From: Tritrichomonas musculus
Taxonomy: Eukaryota; Parabasalia; Tritrichomonadida; Tritrichomonadidae
Assembly (NCBI GenBank): GCA_039105265.1
Contig: JAPFFF010000048.1
Span: 248,001 to 312,000, forward strand
Length of the DNA: 64,000 bases
Direction: 5' to 3'
Part shown: positions 39,313 through 50,400 of the stretch, one piece after another
How the letters are laid out: every line of letters starts with the position of its first letter
How positions within the stretch are numbered: position 1 is the stretch's first letter
Program-made: the position numbers and the translations under genes
The notes under the pieces: model-generated
What the model was told of the DNA's origin: nothing
Database searches by the model: none
The model's input: only the letters and a program-made list of their open reading frames with translations

Positions 39313-40416
39313 TTAAAATTGCTTTTTTGTTTTAATTATTTCTTTCTTGATTTCTTCTTCTTTCATTTTAATGTAAAGATCGACAATTTCACTGTAGTTG
39401 TTGCTGCACAAATAGAAGAATCCGTTGTTTTTGCTAAAGTCATCTGGGAAGAACTCGTAGTTGTGGTGCTTCAGGGCAGAGCAAACAACTGCTTCATCGT
39501 TCTCAAATAAATAATTGTTGATGAAGTAGCACGCAATTTCGTTGTGGTGGCACTTTATCCCCTCAGAAACACACTCGTTAAAAAGAGAAATCGTAGTCTC
39601 AGTGCAGTTTTCCTCGACAAAATGTAGCATGGCAGCGCTTCGCGAGTGCACTGCATAGACCATTAATGATGGCTCAACTTCGACTTTCCTCTGGAGCAGG
39701 TAGTTGGCGACCTTGAGTGACCCGAAGAAGCACGCGTACTGAATCAGTGTCGGATCGTTCTCATTCAGAAAATTGTTTGACTCGAAAATTGACCTTTCAA
39801 TTGACCTTGATAATGGTATTTTTTTTTGAGAGGTGTAACGGATGAATTCATGGATCATATCACTTCGGATCACTTCACATAAGTAGCTATCGTTCTCTCC
39901 TCGATGCCGCTTCTCTTCAAAGTCATCAGAAACGGCTGTTTCCGATACAAATTGGCGTTCAAAATCAGTCAATTCAATACCTTCGGTGACTTTTTGAATT
40001 TCTGGTTTGAAAAAGTGACAATTTGGTGCCTTGTAGGTGGCCATGTCTCTGAAAACATCCAGATCGAATGTTATGAGTCCGTTTTCGATAAGATGAAGAA
40101 GGAGAAGCCTGTCATCTTCAAAAATTTTGTATATAGAAATATTTGACAAGGTTTGTTTGATTTGATCTTGAAAGTATTGGATGATTTGCAAAGTTTTGGG
40201 TATTAAATTGCTTTTACGTTGTCGATTGCTGCATATACATGATACTAGTCGAAGAAAGTTTTCCAATAATTCACCGTTTTCATGAATTTTTAGTTTTATA
40301 ATGATATTGATTAAACTTAAAAAATTGTTTTGCTCGTTGTTAGGGCTATCTAGAAATATAAGAAGAAGTTCGTAAATTTTTTTCTTTTCGTTTATATATC
40401 TTGGTAGTTCATTCAT
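39313..40416 (-). CDS. DUF3447 / ankyrin-repeat protein (367 aa)
   Basis: ATG at 40416. The first 180 residues match the trichomonad DUF3447-linked N-terminal region (opening MNELPRYINEKKKIYELLLI, then helices with FEDDRLLLLHLIENGLITFD and YFKPEIxKV-like text). Residues about 195-367 are degenerate ankyrin repeats, including TLIQYACFFGSLKVANYLLQ and LMVYAVHSRSAAMLHFVEEN. Relatives usually carry several more, sharper ankyrin repeats at the C-terminus; here the frame ends early in EEEIKKEIIKTKKQF. About 80 bases downstream the in-frame start of the BspA gene is preceded by ankyrin-like residues. The protein may be a truncated half of an older longer gene. The role is probably protein binding, with no known partner. 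Confidence 0.85.
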   Translation of the reverse strand: MNELPRYINEKKKIYELLLIFLDSPNNEQNNFLSLINIIIKLKIHENGELLENFLRLVSCICSNRQRKSNLIPKTLQIIQYFQDQIKQTLSNISIYKIFEDDRLLLLHLIENGLITFDLDVFRDMATYKAPNCHFFKPEIQKVTEGIELTDFERQFVSETAVSDDFEEKRHRGENDSYLCEVIRSDMIHEFIRYTSQKKIPLSRSIERSIFESNNFLNENDPTLIQYACFFGSLKVANYLLQRKVEVEPSLMVYAVHSRSAAMLHFVEENCTETTISLFNECVSEGIKCHHNEIACYFINNYLFENDEAVVCSALKHHNYEFFPDDFSKNNGFFYLCSNNYSEIVDLYIKMKEEEIKKEIIKTKKQF

Positions 40417-41550
40417 TAATATTTTTTATTTGATCAACTTTTTCAAAATTTTTTTTTTTTTATTTTGACAAATATTAATTTGAATTTACTGCGAGTTTTA
40501 CTAATCAATTTAATGATTTTTAGCAGTATTTGCATATTTATATCTGGATAATTAATATATCCTATAAATATTTTCTGGTAATAAATGACATATCTTGAAA
40601 TCCTTTTGAATTTCCAAAACTCAAGAAACAACTGATATTGAATAATTATAAATTTAAAATATAAAAATATTTTTATCTATAAAGATGATTTTTTATTATA
40701 AGAATTAATAATTCTTAATGAATGATAATGCCCATCAATAATTTCCATCATCTTCTTTTTCGTTTTGGCTTTTATAATTGTTTTCGTAATCTGAAGTATT
40801 CATGTATATTTCTTCTTCCTTTTAATGACGATTACGACAACAACAATAATAACGATAACAATAATAAGGATGACTATAATAGTAGCAATAACGAAACCAA
40901 TAATTATTGGTGTTTACTCTTATTATTATTTTTATAATAATAAATTAAATGCAAAGATTGGTTAAAAAACATCTTTACTTTTAATTGAACTAATTTGTTA
41001 AATCAATGAAACTTCAAGAGGTGGCTCATTTGTAAAAGGATTTTTCTTTTTAATAATAATAAAACGTATACGATTTATAAAAAACAACAAAAAGAAAGAA
41101 AAAAATTTATAAAAGAACTTTTTATTGTTTTTTTGATCCTTTTTTTTAGAAACTTGTTTTTCTTTTTTGATTTCTTTGATTTTTAAAATAATTATTTTAA
41201 AATATTTTTGATTATTTAAAATTGATTATTTCAAAAAAAATTGAAATTCAAAGGACGTTTGGCCTGTCCATACAAAATCAAGTGAATTTATAAACTTAGT
41301 TCAAAATTCTTTACCTCCATTTCAAATTTTAAATCATTTTATCTTTTTTATTAAACAATTTAATTGCATCATTCTTCATTAATAATATATTAAATAATTA
41401 TCGTAATATTAAATAAATTTTAAAAAATTAGTTCATATGTAAAATATAAAGATATTATTATTTTAAATTGAGAGGTAATGTTTTTTGAACAAGGTTTAAT
41501 ATCGTTCATTCAAATTACAATTTATAATTGAATGATTTGTGGTTGTTTAG
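40417..41550. other. AT-rich spacer between divergent genes
   Basis: A 71-codon plus-strand frame at 40722-40937 is dominated by Asn/Asp runs (from AAC/AAT/GAC repeats) and a Leu run, and was not called. A TCATT motif at about 41508 fits the trichomonad initiator TCAYW upstream of the lipase, weakly. The rest is spacer. Confidence 0.5.
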
Positions 41551-42555
41551 ATGAAACAAATTTTACAAGAGATGACTTTCGTTAACAAACTTGGACCTAA
41601 GTTTTTACGATTTTGTATGGATTTAACTATATATGCCTATAGAGGAGATTTCGAGCATTATACAAAAGATATTATTTTTAAAAGCCTAGAATCCAAAATA
41701 TCTCAACCAGCTTTTTATGTTCTTAAACTTGCAAAATACAATGATTCAATATTTGTTGTCACTCGTGGAGCTGTAACTACTTATGACTTCCAAACAATTC
41801 TCGATATGTCGGAAATAAAAACAGAATATGGTACATTTCATTCCGGATTTTATAAAGCTGCCAAATTTGTTTATGATAAAGTGAAACCAATACTTCAAGA
41901 CGAATCAAACAAATCAAAACAAGTATATTTTGTTGGTCATTCACTTGGGGGAGCAGTCTCAGCTTCATTAATCTTACTGTTTCAAAATAAAAACTATAAA
42001 TCTATTGTTTTTGGAGCGCCACCAGTTGTTGATCTTTCTCATTCAATGAAATACGAAAACTGTATTGCCTCATTTGTTGCTGAGCATGATTTAATACCAA
42101 CACTTTCTGTTCCAAATATTGCTAAGCAATTGAAAGAAAGAATACCGGATTCTTTTACTCCAGAAATGCTAAATAGCAAAGATGATCAATTCCATAAAAG
42201 ATTAATTAACGAATTCAATAAAATACTCGACTCTTTTGACACAGAAGGTGTTCCGGCAGGAAAAGAGGTTGTGGCTTCTTTAAAAAACGCAGCTCCTCTT
42301 TTCATTGAAAATGTTATTCAATTGATTCGCGACAAACTTGATAAAGTTGTCAGATTTACACCTGGATGCGTTTTTCATATAACAAAAATGAATACAGATA
42401 GTGAAAACAAGCAAATCCCTTTACGAAAGAAAAAGCTAAGTGATTTTAAAGTGAATGCAACTGATGAACTTGATATTTTGTCTTCATCTAAATCAGCTGT
42501 TGCTGATCACCCTCCTGGATCATATGAAAGCTGCCTTGACATGCTTATTGATTGA
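41551..42555 (+). CDS. Class 3 lipase-like alpha/beta hydrolase
   Basis: 334 residues, ATG at 41551. The nucleophile elbow is GHSLGGAVS (129-137, Ser131). The lid side has IFVVTRGAVTTYDFQT, where class 3 lipases have their RGT oxyanion block. The likely acid is Asp180 in AEHDLIPTLS and the likely histidine is H320 in DHPPGSYESCL at the C-terminus. This order of Ser, Asp, His and the final HxxxSYxxxL pattern are typical of sn1-specific diacylglycerol-lipase-type and other class 3 enzymes, which cleave ester bonds of acylglycerols. There is no signal peptide, so it should act inside the cell or at membranes. The catalytic set appears complete, so it is probably active. Confidence 0.9.
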   Translation: MKQILQEMTFVNKLGPKFLRFCMDLTIYAYRGDFEHYTKDIIFKSLESKISQPAFYVLKLAKYNDSIFVVTRGAVTTYDFQTILDMSEIKTEYGTFHSGFYKAAKFVYDKVKPILQDESNKSKQVYFVGHSLGGAVSASLILLFQNKNYKSIVFGAPPVVDLSHSMKYENCIASFVAEHDLIPTLSVPNIAKQLKERIPDSFTPEMLNSKDDQFHKRLINEFNKILDSFDTEGVPAGKEVVASLKNAAPLFIENVIQLIRDKLDKVVRFTPGCVFHITKMNTDSENKQIPLRKKKLSDFKVNATDELDILSSSKSAVADHPPGSYESCLDMLID

Positions 42556-42676
42556 AAAACTTGGATTTTAACTACTATTATTTATTCTTTTAATGATGAT
42601 TTTATAGAAGTATAATAGAATAGCTAGATTTAATAAATATTTTACAATCAAATTCTTTATTTTTGAATAAAGGGTA

Positions 42677-42984
42677 TAGTCTACTGGAAACCCCCCTCTA
42701 CCAATAGAAAAAACCCTCTACCATTTTTATTCACCTATTTTTGGCCTTTAATGGTGGCAAAAAGTACGTTGGTGGAAAACCAACATACCATTTTCTATTC
42801 AATTTTTCTATAAAAAAAATTGAATAGACTGCATTTTTAAATACTAATATCTAAATATAAAATAAACATTTTTTAAATAATAATAATTATTTTATCAAAT
42901 GAACATTTTATCTATATGCATTTATAATATTATGATTCTAACTCTTTTATATAGAGATTTGGTAGGTGGTTTTACTCTAGACTA
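42677..42984 (+). mobile_element. Probable TA-flanked MITE (308 bp)
   Basis: The left end TAGTCTACTGG...CCTCTACC and the right end, reversed, TAGTCTAGAGT...CCACCTACC form an imperfect terminal inverted repeat of about 26 bases, flanked by TA on both sides. A small stem (GTTGG...CCAAC) sits inside. TA duplications are typical of the Tc1/mariner group. No coding capacity. Confidence 0.45.
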
Positions 42985-42997
42985 TAATCTTTTTTAA

Positions 42998-43052
42998 GGG
43001 CGTATGTCCAATTCAATGCTCAGAATTCAATGAGATTTCTCAAATATTTTTA
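42998..43052 (+). mobile_element. Left-end fragment of the TTAA-flanked element family
   Basis: After TTAA at 42994-42997 the sequence GGGCGTATGTCCAATTCAAT, then GCTCAGAATTCAATGAGATTT, matches the left end of the element at 55360 (GGAGGTAGTTTTCAAATTCA, then ATGCTATAATTCAATGAGTT). I found no matching right end in the window, so it is a fragment or solo end. Confidence 0.5.
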
Positions 43053-43177
43053 ATTTTTTTGGGGAATACTTATCGCACCCGATACTTATTGATCCCGGAG
43101 GTTAAGGTCAATATTGGCCTTGTATCGTACATCAGAAAAAAAAGTTCGAAACTTTTTTGCACTTTTTCAAAAAATAC

Positions 43178-43195
43178 CATGAGTAGCTACTCATG
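43178..43195. repeat. Perfect 18-bp palindrome
   Basis: CATGAGTAGCTACTCATG equals its own reverse complement. It is in spacer DNA next to an unusual non-AT stretch (43075-43150, with CACCCGATACTTATTGATCC). Its function is unknown. Confidence 0.9.
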
Positions 43196-43620
43196 CTTTT
43201 TTCACACTTTTTCCAGATAAAAAAAATTATAAACGTATAATTTTAGTTTAAGTTGATAATGATTTTTATTTTAAGCATTCACTAATAAACAAGCATTCAT
43301 AAGTATTTTATATATTATCAATCATTCTTTTTGTTACTTTCTAGCAAGAAAAACAAAAACCATCATCATAAATTATATTAAATATTAGCTAATTTGAAAT
43401 CAAATGCGCAATCTGGGTGAATAGCAATAAATATAGAATGTATCTCTTATAATAAAATGAATCCTTTATGATTTTGAAAGAATATAATATCAAATATTTC
43501 ATAAAAAAAGAATGTATTTTTTGATTTTAATCTTAAAATAAACATCAATGCATTATATTATTTATTTTTAAAATATTTTAAAATCACAAATACCAATTAT
43601 AAAAAAAGATAAATCTGTTT

Positions 43621-43636
43621 GAGATCTCGAGATCTC
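43621..43636. repeat. Perfect 16-bp palindrome in a GATATC/ATCGA-rich patch
   Basis: GAGATCTCGAGATCTC equals its own reverse complement. The next 130 bases repeat pieces of TGATATC, TAATCGA and TCTCGATATC in both orientations, ending in the dispersed 77-bp repeat. Confidence 0.85.
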
Positions 43637-43721
43637 GGTAATTGATATCAAGTTTACAATTATTTTCATATCACATTTCATATCTGATATCTTGATAATC
43701 GATAATCTCGATATCAGATTT

Positions 43722-43798
43722 TTAAACTGATAATCGAGTATCAGATGTAAAAAAGTGACATTTTTGATATCGATTCTCAAAATAACAAGTCTAAGTTT
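43722..43798 (+). repeat. 77-bp dispersed repeat, copy 2
   Basis: Matches 5838-5914 with four substitutions in the same orientation. Confidence 0.75.
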
Positions 43799-44480
43799 GA
43801 TCATATAAGGTGAAACAAAGAGAATTTGGAATTTTTGTTGTAAATAAAACAGAAATCTCTTATAGTATATTTTCTTATAAATAATGTGGTATCTGCAAGG
43901 ACTTCTAAAATTCTTTCAATTGCTTATGGCAGTTTTTTTTTCTGGGTTTCCCTGTCCAGTGAGGTGAATAGCAAAGTTTGTCTTTTTGAGATTCTTTACT
44001 TTTAAAAAAAATAGTTTTTTTACATGGCTGCCCTGTAAATTTTTTTAGAAAACAATAAATTGATAAATATCAAGAAAAACTTTTTCGATGTCATCAGATT
44101 TTAGATAAAATTCATTTATCCTCTCATATTGCTTTGAACTTTTTCAATAGACAAAAACAAAATTAAATTAATTATCAAATTCATTAATTTATTGGCTGCT
44201 AACCAGTTTTATGTGTGTTTACCCGTTTATCGTCTTACTATATTAGATTTGTAATATGAAAAAGTGATTTTTGATAAAAATATACTTAGCAAAAAGTTAT
44301 AACGATAGGAATTTTTTTTAATTTAATTTCAATAAATATCTTGAAAACTAATAATGTTATCGTTCATTTAAAGGACAAAATCAATAAATAAATATATATA
44401 AGTAATATAATTTAAATTAATTTTAATTAATTAAGATTAAAATATTATAATGTACTTTGATATTTGATTAAATTAAAATA

Positions 44481-47400
44481 TTATTCAAAATTAGGGATTG
44501 AAATCTCAGAAATAAGGTTATTTTGTTGGTCTGACAATTTAATTTTCAAATCTTTTGGAGCACCAACAAACATTGTTTTGTCCAAATCATAATAAAAATA
44601 TTCAGATGAACATTTCACTTTAAATTCAATTATTCTTAATAAAGAGCAATTCAGAAAAGCAAATTTGCCAATTTTTTGAAAATCATCTACAAAAATATGA
44701 ACTTTTGTTAGTGACTTGCAATCACAAAACGCTTTTTCTTGAATTGTTTCTCTTTTTAAAGTTTTGTAAGGAATTTTTTCGACATTAAAGAAACCATCAT
44801 TTGATTCCACATAGATTGTGATTTCTTTTAAAGAGGTGCAATTCATAAATGATTCACTTCCTATATAAAAGTGACTTTTGTTATTTTCAGTTTTCACTTC
44901 ATCTTTTGTTATTTGCAATTCAAATGATTCTAATGAAACACAATTGCAAAAAGTTCTAAAATGGATGCATTCAATTCTACTTCTTTTAAATTCAAATGAT
45001 CTCATATTTGTGCAATCCATGAATGCTGAATGTCCAATGAATTGGCAAGATTGAGGAACAATGAATGATTCAAGTGAGCTGCAATTTCTAAATGCATTTT
45101 CCTCTATTTTTTCAAGATTTCCTTGATTTGATTTGCGCTCAAAAGCAAAAGATTTTAATTTTATGCACTTCATGAATGCACCTTCACAAATTGTTGTTAC
45201 TGATGAAGGAAGATCAATGTTAGTAAGAGATGAACAATTATAAAATGCTTCTTTTTCAATAACTTGAAGCTTGCTCTTTGAATTATTTTGTGATGATCCA
45301 AATTTCACTGTATTTAAAGAAATGCAATCCTTAAATGCTCCTTGTTCAATAAGAATGCATGATGACGGGATAATTATTTCTTGAAGTTTTCTACAGCTTA
45401 AAAATGCAAATTTGGGAATGATATAAATGCATGTTGAATGGCCAAATTCAACTTTTTCTAATGATTCATTATATGAAAAAACTTTTGGCTGCATGAGTGA
45501 GTAATTCCCCAATATTTTTATATTCTTAATACTATTAAAGGCTCCTTTGTAAAGGTGACAACAATTTGGAAAATCATTAATTATGTTGGATTTTCCTTTA
45601 ACATATTCTATTGTTTGCAAAGAGTTGATTCCATCCAAAACTGAATTTCCAATTTTGCTGCAGCAATCTTGTATTTTCAAGTATTCTAAATTCTTAGGAA
45701 TGAAAACAAGCTTATATAATTTGTGACTGAACATGCTGATTTTGGATGCCAATAATTCAAGCTCTCTAGTTGAAGAACTTTTTAAATCAAAGTTATTAAT
45801 GGACTGCAGCAAGTGTGTTAAATTACATTTATCAAACGATTCGTAATAATTAGCGGAATCTTTATCAATTTCATACAATGTTCCATCTTCAAATGGCAGG
45901 AAATTCAATAAAATTCCATCATAAAATGTAATTTTGTTCAGTTTTGGAACATTAAATGGTTCAAAAAGATTTATCAAAGATGGACTAAGCTTCAATTCTT
46001 CAATTTGAGTGTTTTCAAAAGATCCGTTGTGAATTTCAACAAGATTTGTTTTCTTTGTTGTATTCACTTGTTTGAGATTGATGCAATTCAAAAATGCATG
46101 TGGTTGAATTGCAATTAATGAGTCAGGAAGATCAATTCTTATTATAGATTCATTGTTTGCAAATGCAGAATCTCCAATTACAATCAGTCCTTCATTAAAA
46201 ACAATCTGGCTCAAATTTTTGCAATTGTAAAAAGCCATTGAATTGATTACTTCAATTGAACTTGGCAAAATGATCTCTGTTAATCCAGTAAATGAAAAGC
46301 AACTTTCTGGTATGCATTTTATTTTATTGGGAATTGAAATTGCTTTCAGTTTTTTACATCCATAAAAAGCAAAGTTTTCAATTGTTATTAATTGGCTGTT
46401 TTCTGCAAAAGTGACTTTTTCTAAATTGTTGCAGTATTTAAAAGCAGATGATTTTATTACTAAAACAGAGGAAGGAATGTATATTTCTTTCAGCCAAGTA
46501 AATGAGAAGCAACATTCAGGAATATTAGATATTCGAGTCTCTTCTCCCAAGTAAATTTTAATTAGTTTTGATGTATTTAAAAAGTGAAGAGGATTCACTT
46601 TTATTGATTGATTATCAAACCTACTTTGATAAAATTGTATCGTATCTTGATGGTTCCAAATCAATTTTTTCACTTTATACAGATTGCCAAAAATTCCATT
46701 TACTTCATTTGTTTTGAAAAGTCTTTTTGTTACATATTTTTCTTTGCGAAGCTTCTCCAAAAACAAATGAATATTAGGATTTACAATGATTTCTTCAATT
46801 TTAGTGCAATTATTAAAGAAACTAAACCATCTGTAACCGTCAACATCGAACTTAAATAGCTTAACAGATGCATTACTAAATGATGTAGTATGAATAATGA
46901 CCACCAAATTTTGCATATCTAAATTATTTGACATTACTTCTTTAATATTTGTTTTGTATTCAGAAGAAATATAAAACTTGTTTAAAATAAAGAAGTTGCT
47001 TATATATTTGAATTGTGAAAAATCAACTTCCTTTAATGACTTAATTCCTTCAAAAGCATGACTTCCAATGAATTTTATAGAAGAAGGAAACTTGAGTTCT
47101 TCGATATTTGTTCCAGAGAAAGCGAAATCATCTATATATTCCACTTTTGTATCAAACAAATTTATATTTGTCAAGTCTTTACACAAATAAAAACTTCCTT
47201 TTCTAATTACTTCAACAGAACTTGGAAGATTAATTATTTTTAAGCCACTGTTAGTAAAGCAGTATTTAGGAATTTCTTTAATTAAGCATGACGGCATAAA
47301 TTCAACGGTTTCAAGATTTTGACAGTCAATGAATGCTTCATTTCCAATTTTTTGAACAGAACTTGGAATAACAATTTTCTTTAATCTAACTGAATGTGCA

Positions 47401-50400
47401 AATGCACATTTTTCTATACGGACTAAAGAGCTATCAGAAAAGGCAACACTTTCTAGGTTTGGTCCACAAAAAGCGCCACTATGAATCACTAGACATTTTT
47501 CTTTTATTTTATATTCACTCAAATTTCTTGGAACAAATCTTAAACTGTTGTCTTTTGAATAAACACAATTATCATCATTTACAATAAAGTGTTTGTTGGA
47601 CTCATTCATAATTGAAATCAGAGATGGTGTATTAATGAATGCATTATAAGACAATTTATTAATTGTCTTTGGTATATTTATTTTCTCTAGTGCAATATTC
47701 CCTGAAAATGAATATTTTTCAATTGATTCAAGATTTGATTTGCCTGATATCACTACTTCTTTCAAATGTTGACATCCATTAAAAGTGAATTTTTTGATTA
47801 TTTTGATGTTCTGTGGAATGCTTATTTCTGTTATCGCAGTTTCAGAAAATGCATATGGACCAATTTCTGAAAGACATGAATTTTCAATGTCAATGTTGAA
47901 TGTTCTCAAAGAACGGCAAAATTGGAATGCATTGGATTCAATTACACGTATATTATTTGATAAATTAAACTCAGTCATTCCCGTCTGTAAAAATGCTTCT
48001 TTGCCAATTATTTCTCCCGTAAAAATAACTTTTTTCAATTTGATATCATTGGCAAAAGTTGATTGTTCAATAACTTTAACGGTGTCTGGTATTTCTATTT
48101 CTTCAATTCGAGTATTTGAAAAAGCAAATTCTCCAATTTTCTTCAAATTTGATCCTTCTTCAAATTGAACGGTGGACAAGAAATGGCAATGTTCAAATAA
48201 ATGAGGACCAATTACTTGAACAGATTTCGGTATCATAATTTCGACCAAATTATAATATGAAAAGAAACCAGGAGGACCAAGAATATCAATAGTGCAATCA
48301 TCTGGCCATTGAATCTTCTTAATATGAGACATAACAGGAAAACTTAATTTTTTAACATAGTTTGGAACTTTGAGGATTTCATTCTTCTTTACTTCTTCTT
48401 CTTGATAATTAACAAATAATGATTTGTTATCAATCATATCAGCATAAAACAAATTCCCATCAACAACGAAGCATTTGTTTTCCAATGAAATTTTAATTCT
48501 TTCTTGTTTTGTTTGTTTCTTGTCAGAAAAATAAGACAAGTCTAACGAGAGCTTTTCAATGTAAGTGATTAGAATAGAATCTTTTATAACATGGTGAATA
48601 AACTCATTGCTTTCTTTTAGCCATGAATTCAATATTAACTTTAATGTTAATTCTTCGATTTTTGAATGATAAAAAGAATTTCTACTGCATTTGATTCTGT
48701 CTCCTGTTAAAATGACTTGTTTCAAATTTTCACAACAATAAAATGCATTATTAGAAATGTCAACATCACAATCAAGATTAATACTTTCTATTCCAGTAAA
48801 TGCAAATGAATCCTCTCTGAAAGTAACTTTTTCAGGTTTCTCTATAAAAGTTATCTTTTTCAAATTTTTGGATTTACAAAATGACGAAACATTAAAATAT
48901 GTTGTTGGTGAAAATTCGATGTTTTCGATATTAGAATTTAAAAATGAACGTTCATCAAAAGCAATATCTTTTGAATAATTTTTTACAGTTGTTAATTGTG
49001 GGCAATCTTGAAATGCATGAAAACTCACAAATTTCAAAGTTGATGGAAATACAATTGATTTGATTGATGTTTTGGCAAATGCATTCATATGTATACCTAG
49101 TAAATTGCTTTTTGATTGAATGTGAACTTTCTTTAAATTATTGCAATTATAAAATGCAAAGTCTTGTATATATTCGACAGAATCTGGAATGGCAATTTCT
49201 TCAATTTGAGAATTTTCAAAAGAAGAAGAACCAATTGAAACAAGTTTTGAACCTTCTTCAAAATCAACCTTCTTTAGAAGTGTATTTTTAAAAGCATTAG
49301 GTCCAATTGAAGTCACAAATTTTGGTATTTTTAAATATTGAATTGTAGAATGACAAAAAACAATTTGACTGAAATTCTTATAATATATTCCATTCATCAT
49401 TTGAACACTCGGAACTTTAATAAGTTTGCCTTTTATATTTTGAACATGACAAGTAAATTTTGCATCAATAATTTCATCACAATTGATTTGCACATAATGA
49501 TCTGAATAAAAGAATTGAGAATCATTAATGAATGGCTTATTATTTGTTATAAAGGCTTTAATAGCCTTTACATTAATATGATTTTGCTTTATTTTAACAA
49601 AATAATTTCCATTCAAATTGGAGTCATACAATGAAATTGAAGGCTTGCATTCAACACTTTGAAGATTGTTGCAATCTGTAAAAGCAAAAGGATAAATTGC
49701 CACATTTTTACCACTAAAAGAGACACTTTTGAGCTTTTGACAAGATTGAAAAGATGATGAACAAATCTTCTTAATTGATTGTGGAAAAACGATACTTTCA
49801 ATTCCTGTCGATTTGAAAACGTTTTTCTCTATTTTTTTCAATTTGGTCTCTTCATCAAATGAAACATTTATCAATTCTTTGCACATTTCAAAGCATGCAA
49901 AATTAATTTTGTTTATTGCATGTGATATGACTAACTCTTTGAGACCTGACATATAAAATGCTTTTTCTTTTAGAGAGCAAGCTATCAAATTTGATGAAAA
50001 TGTAACTTTTTGTAATTTTTTGCATTTTTCAAAACAACTTATGTCAACAATTTCTGTTTTAGACGGAATAAAAATGCTTTTTATAGATGAATTAGCAAAT
50101 GCTTCTCTGCTAAAACGTGTAACATTTGATTCTTCTTCAATTTGAACATTTTTCAATTTCTGGCATGATTTGAAGCAGTTTTTAGGAATAACTTTCAAAT
50201 TGTTTGGAACAACAAAGTTTCTTATTGTTGAATTCATGAAGCAACTTTCTCCAAATGATACATGCTCAGCATTTTTGGCGATTTCAACTTCTTCTAGAAA
50301 ACTGCAATTGTAAAATGCAAAGTTTCCAATTACACAACTTGTAGTCGCATTTGCTTTAAATTTAATAAGTTTATCACATTTCTGGAAAGCAAAATCATCA

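Larger units (their letters stand above)
42556..44480. other. Repeat-rich convergent spacer
   Basis: About 1.9 kb between two convergent genes. It holds a 308-bp TA-flanked element (42677-42984), the left end of a TTAA-family element (42998), perfect palindromes at 43178-43195 and 43621-43636 and copy 2 of the dispersed 77-bp repeat (43722-43798). Short minus-strand frames here are not supported. Confidence 0.6.

Noticed and set aside
40722-40937. 71-codon frame with Asn/Asp runs
   Set aside because: Made of trinucleotide-like AAC/AAT/GAC strings in spacer DNA; no domain or coding-like balance.
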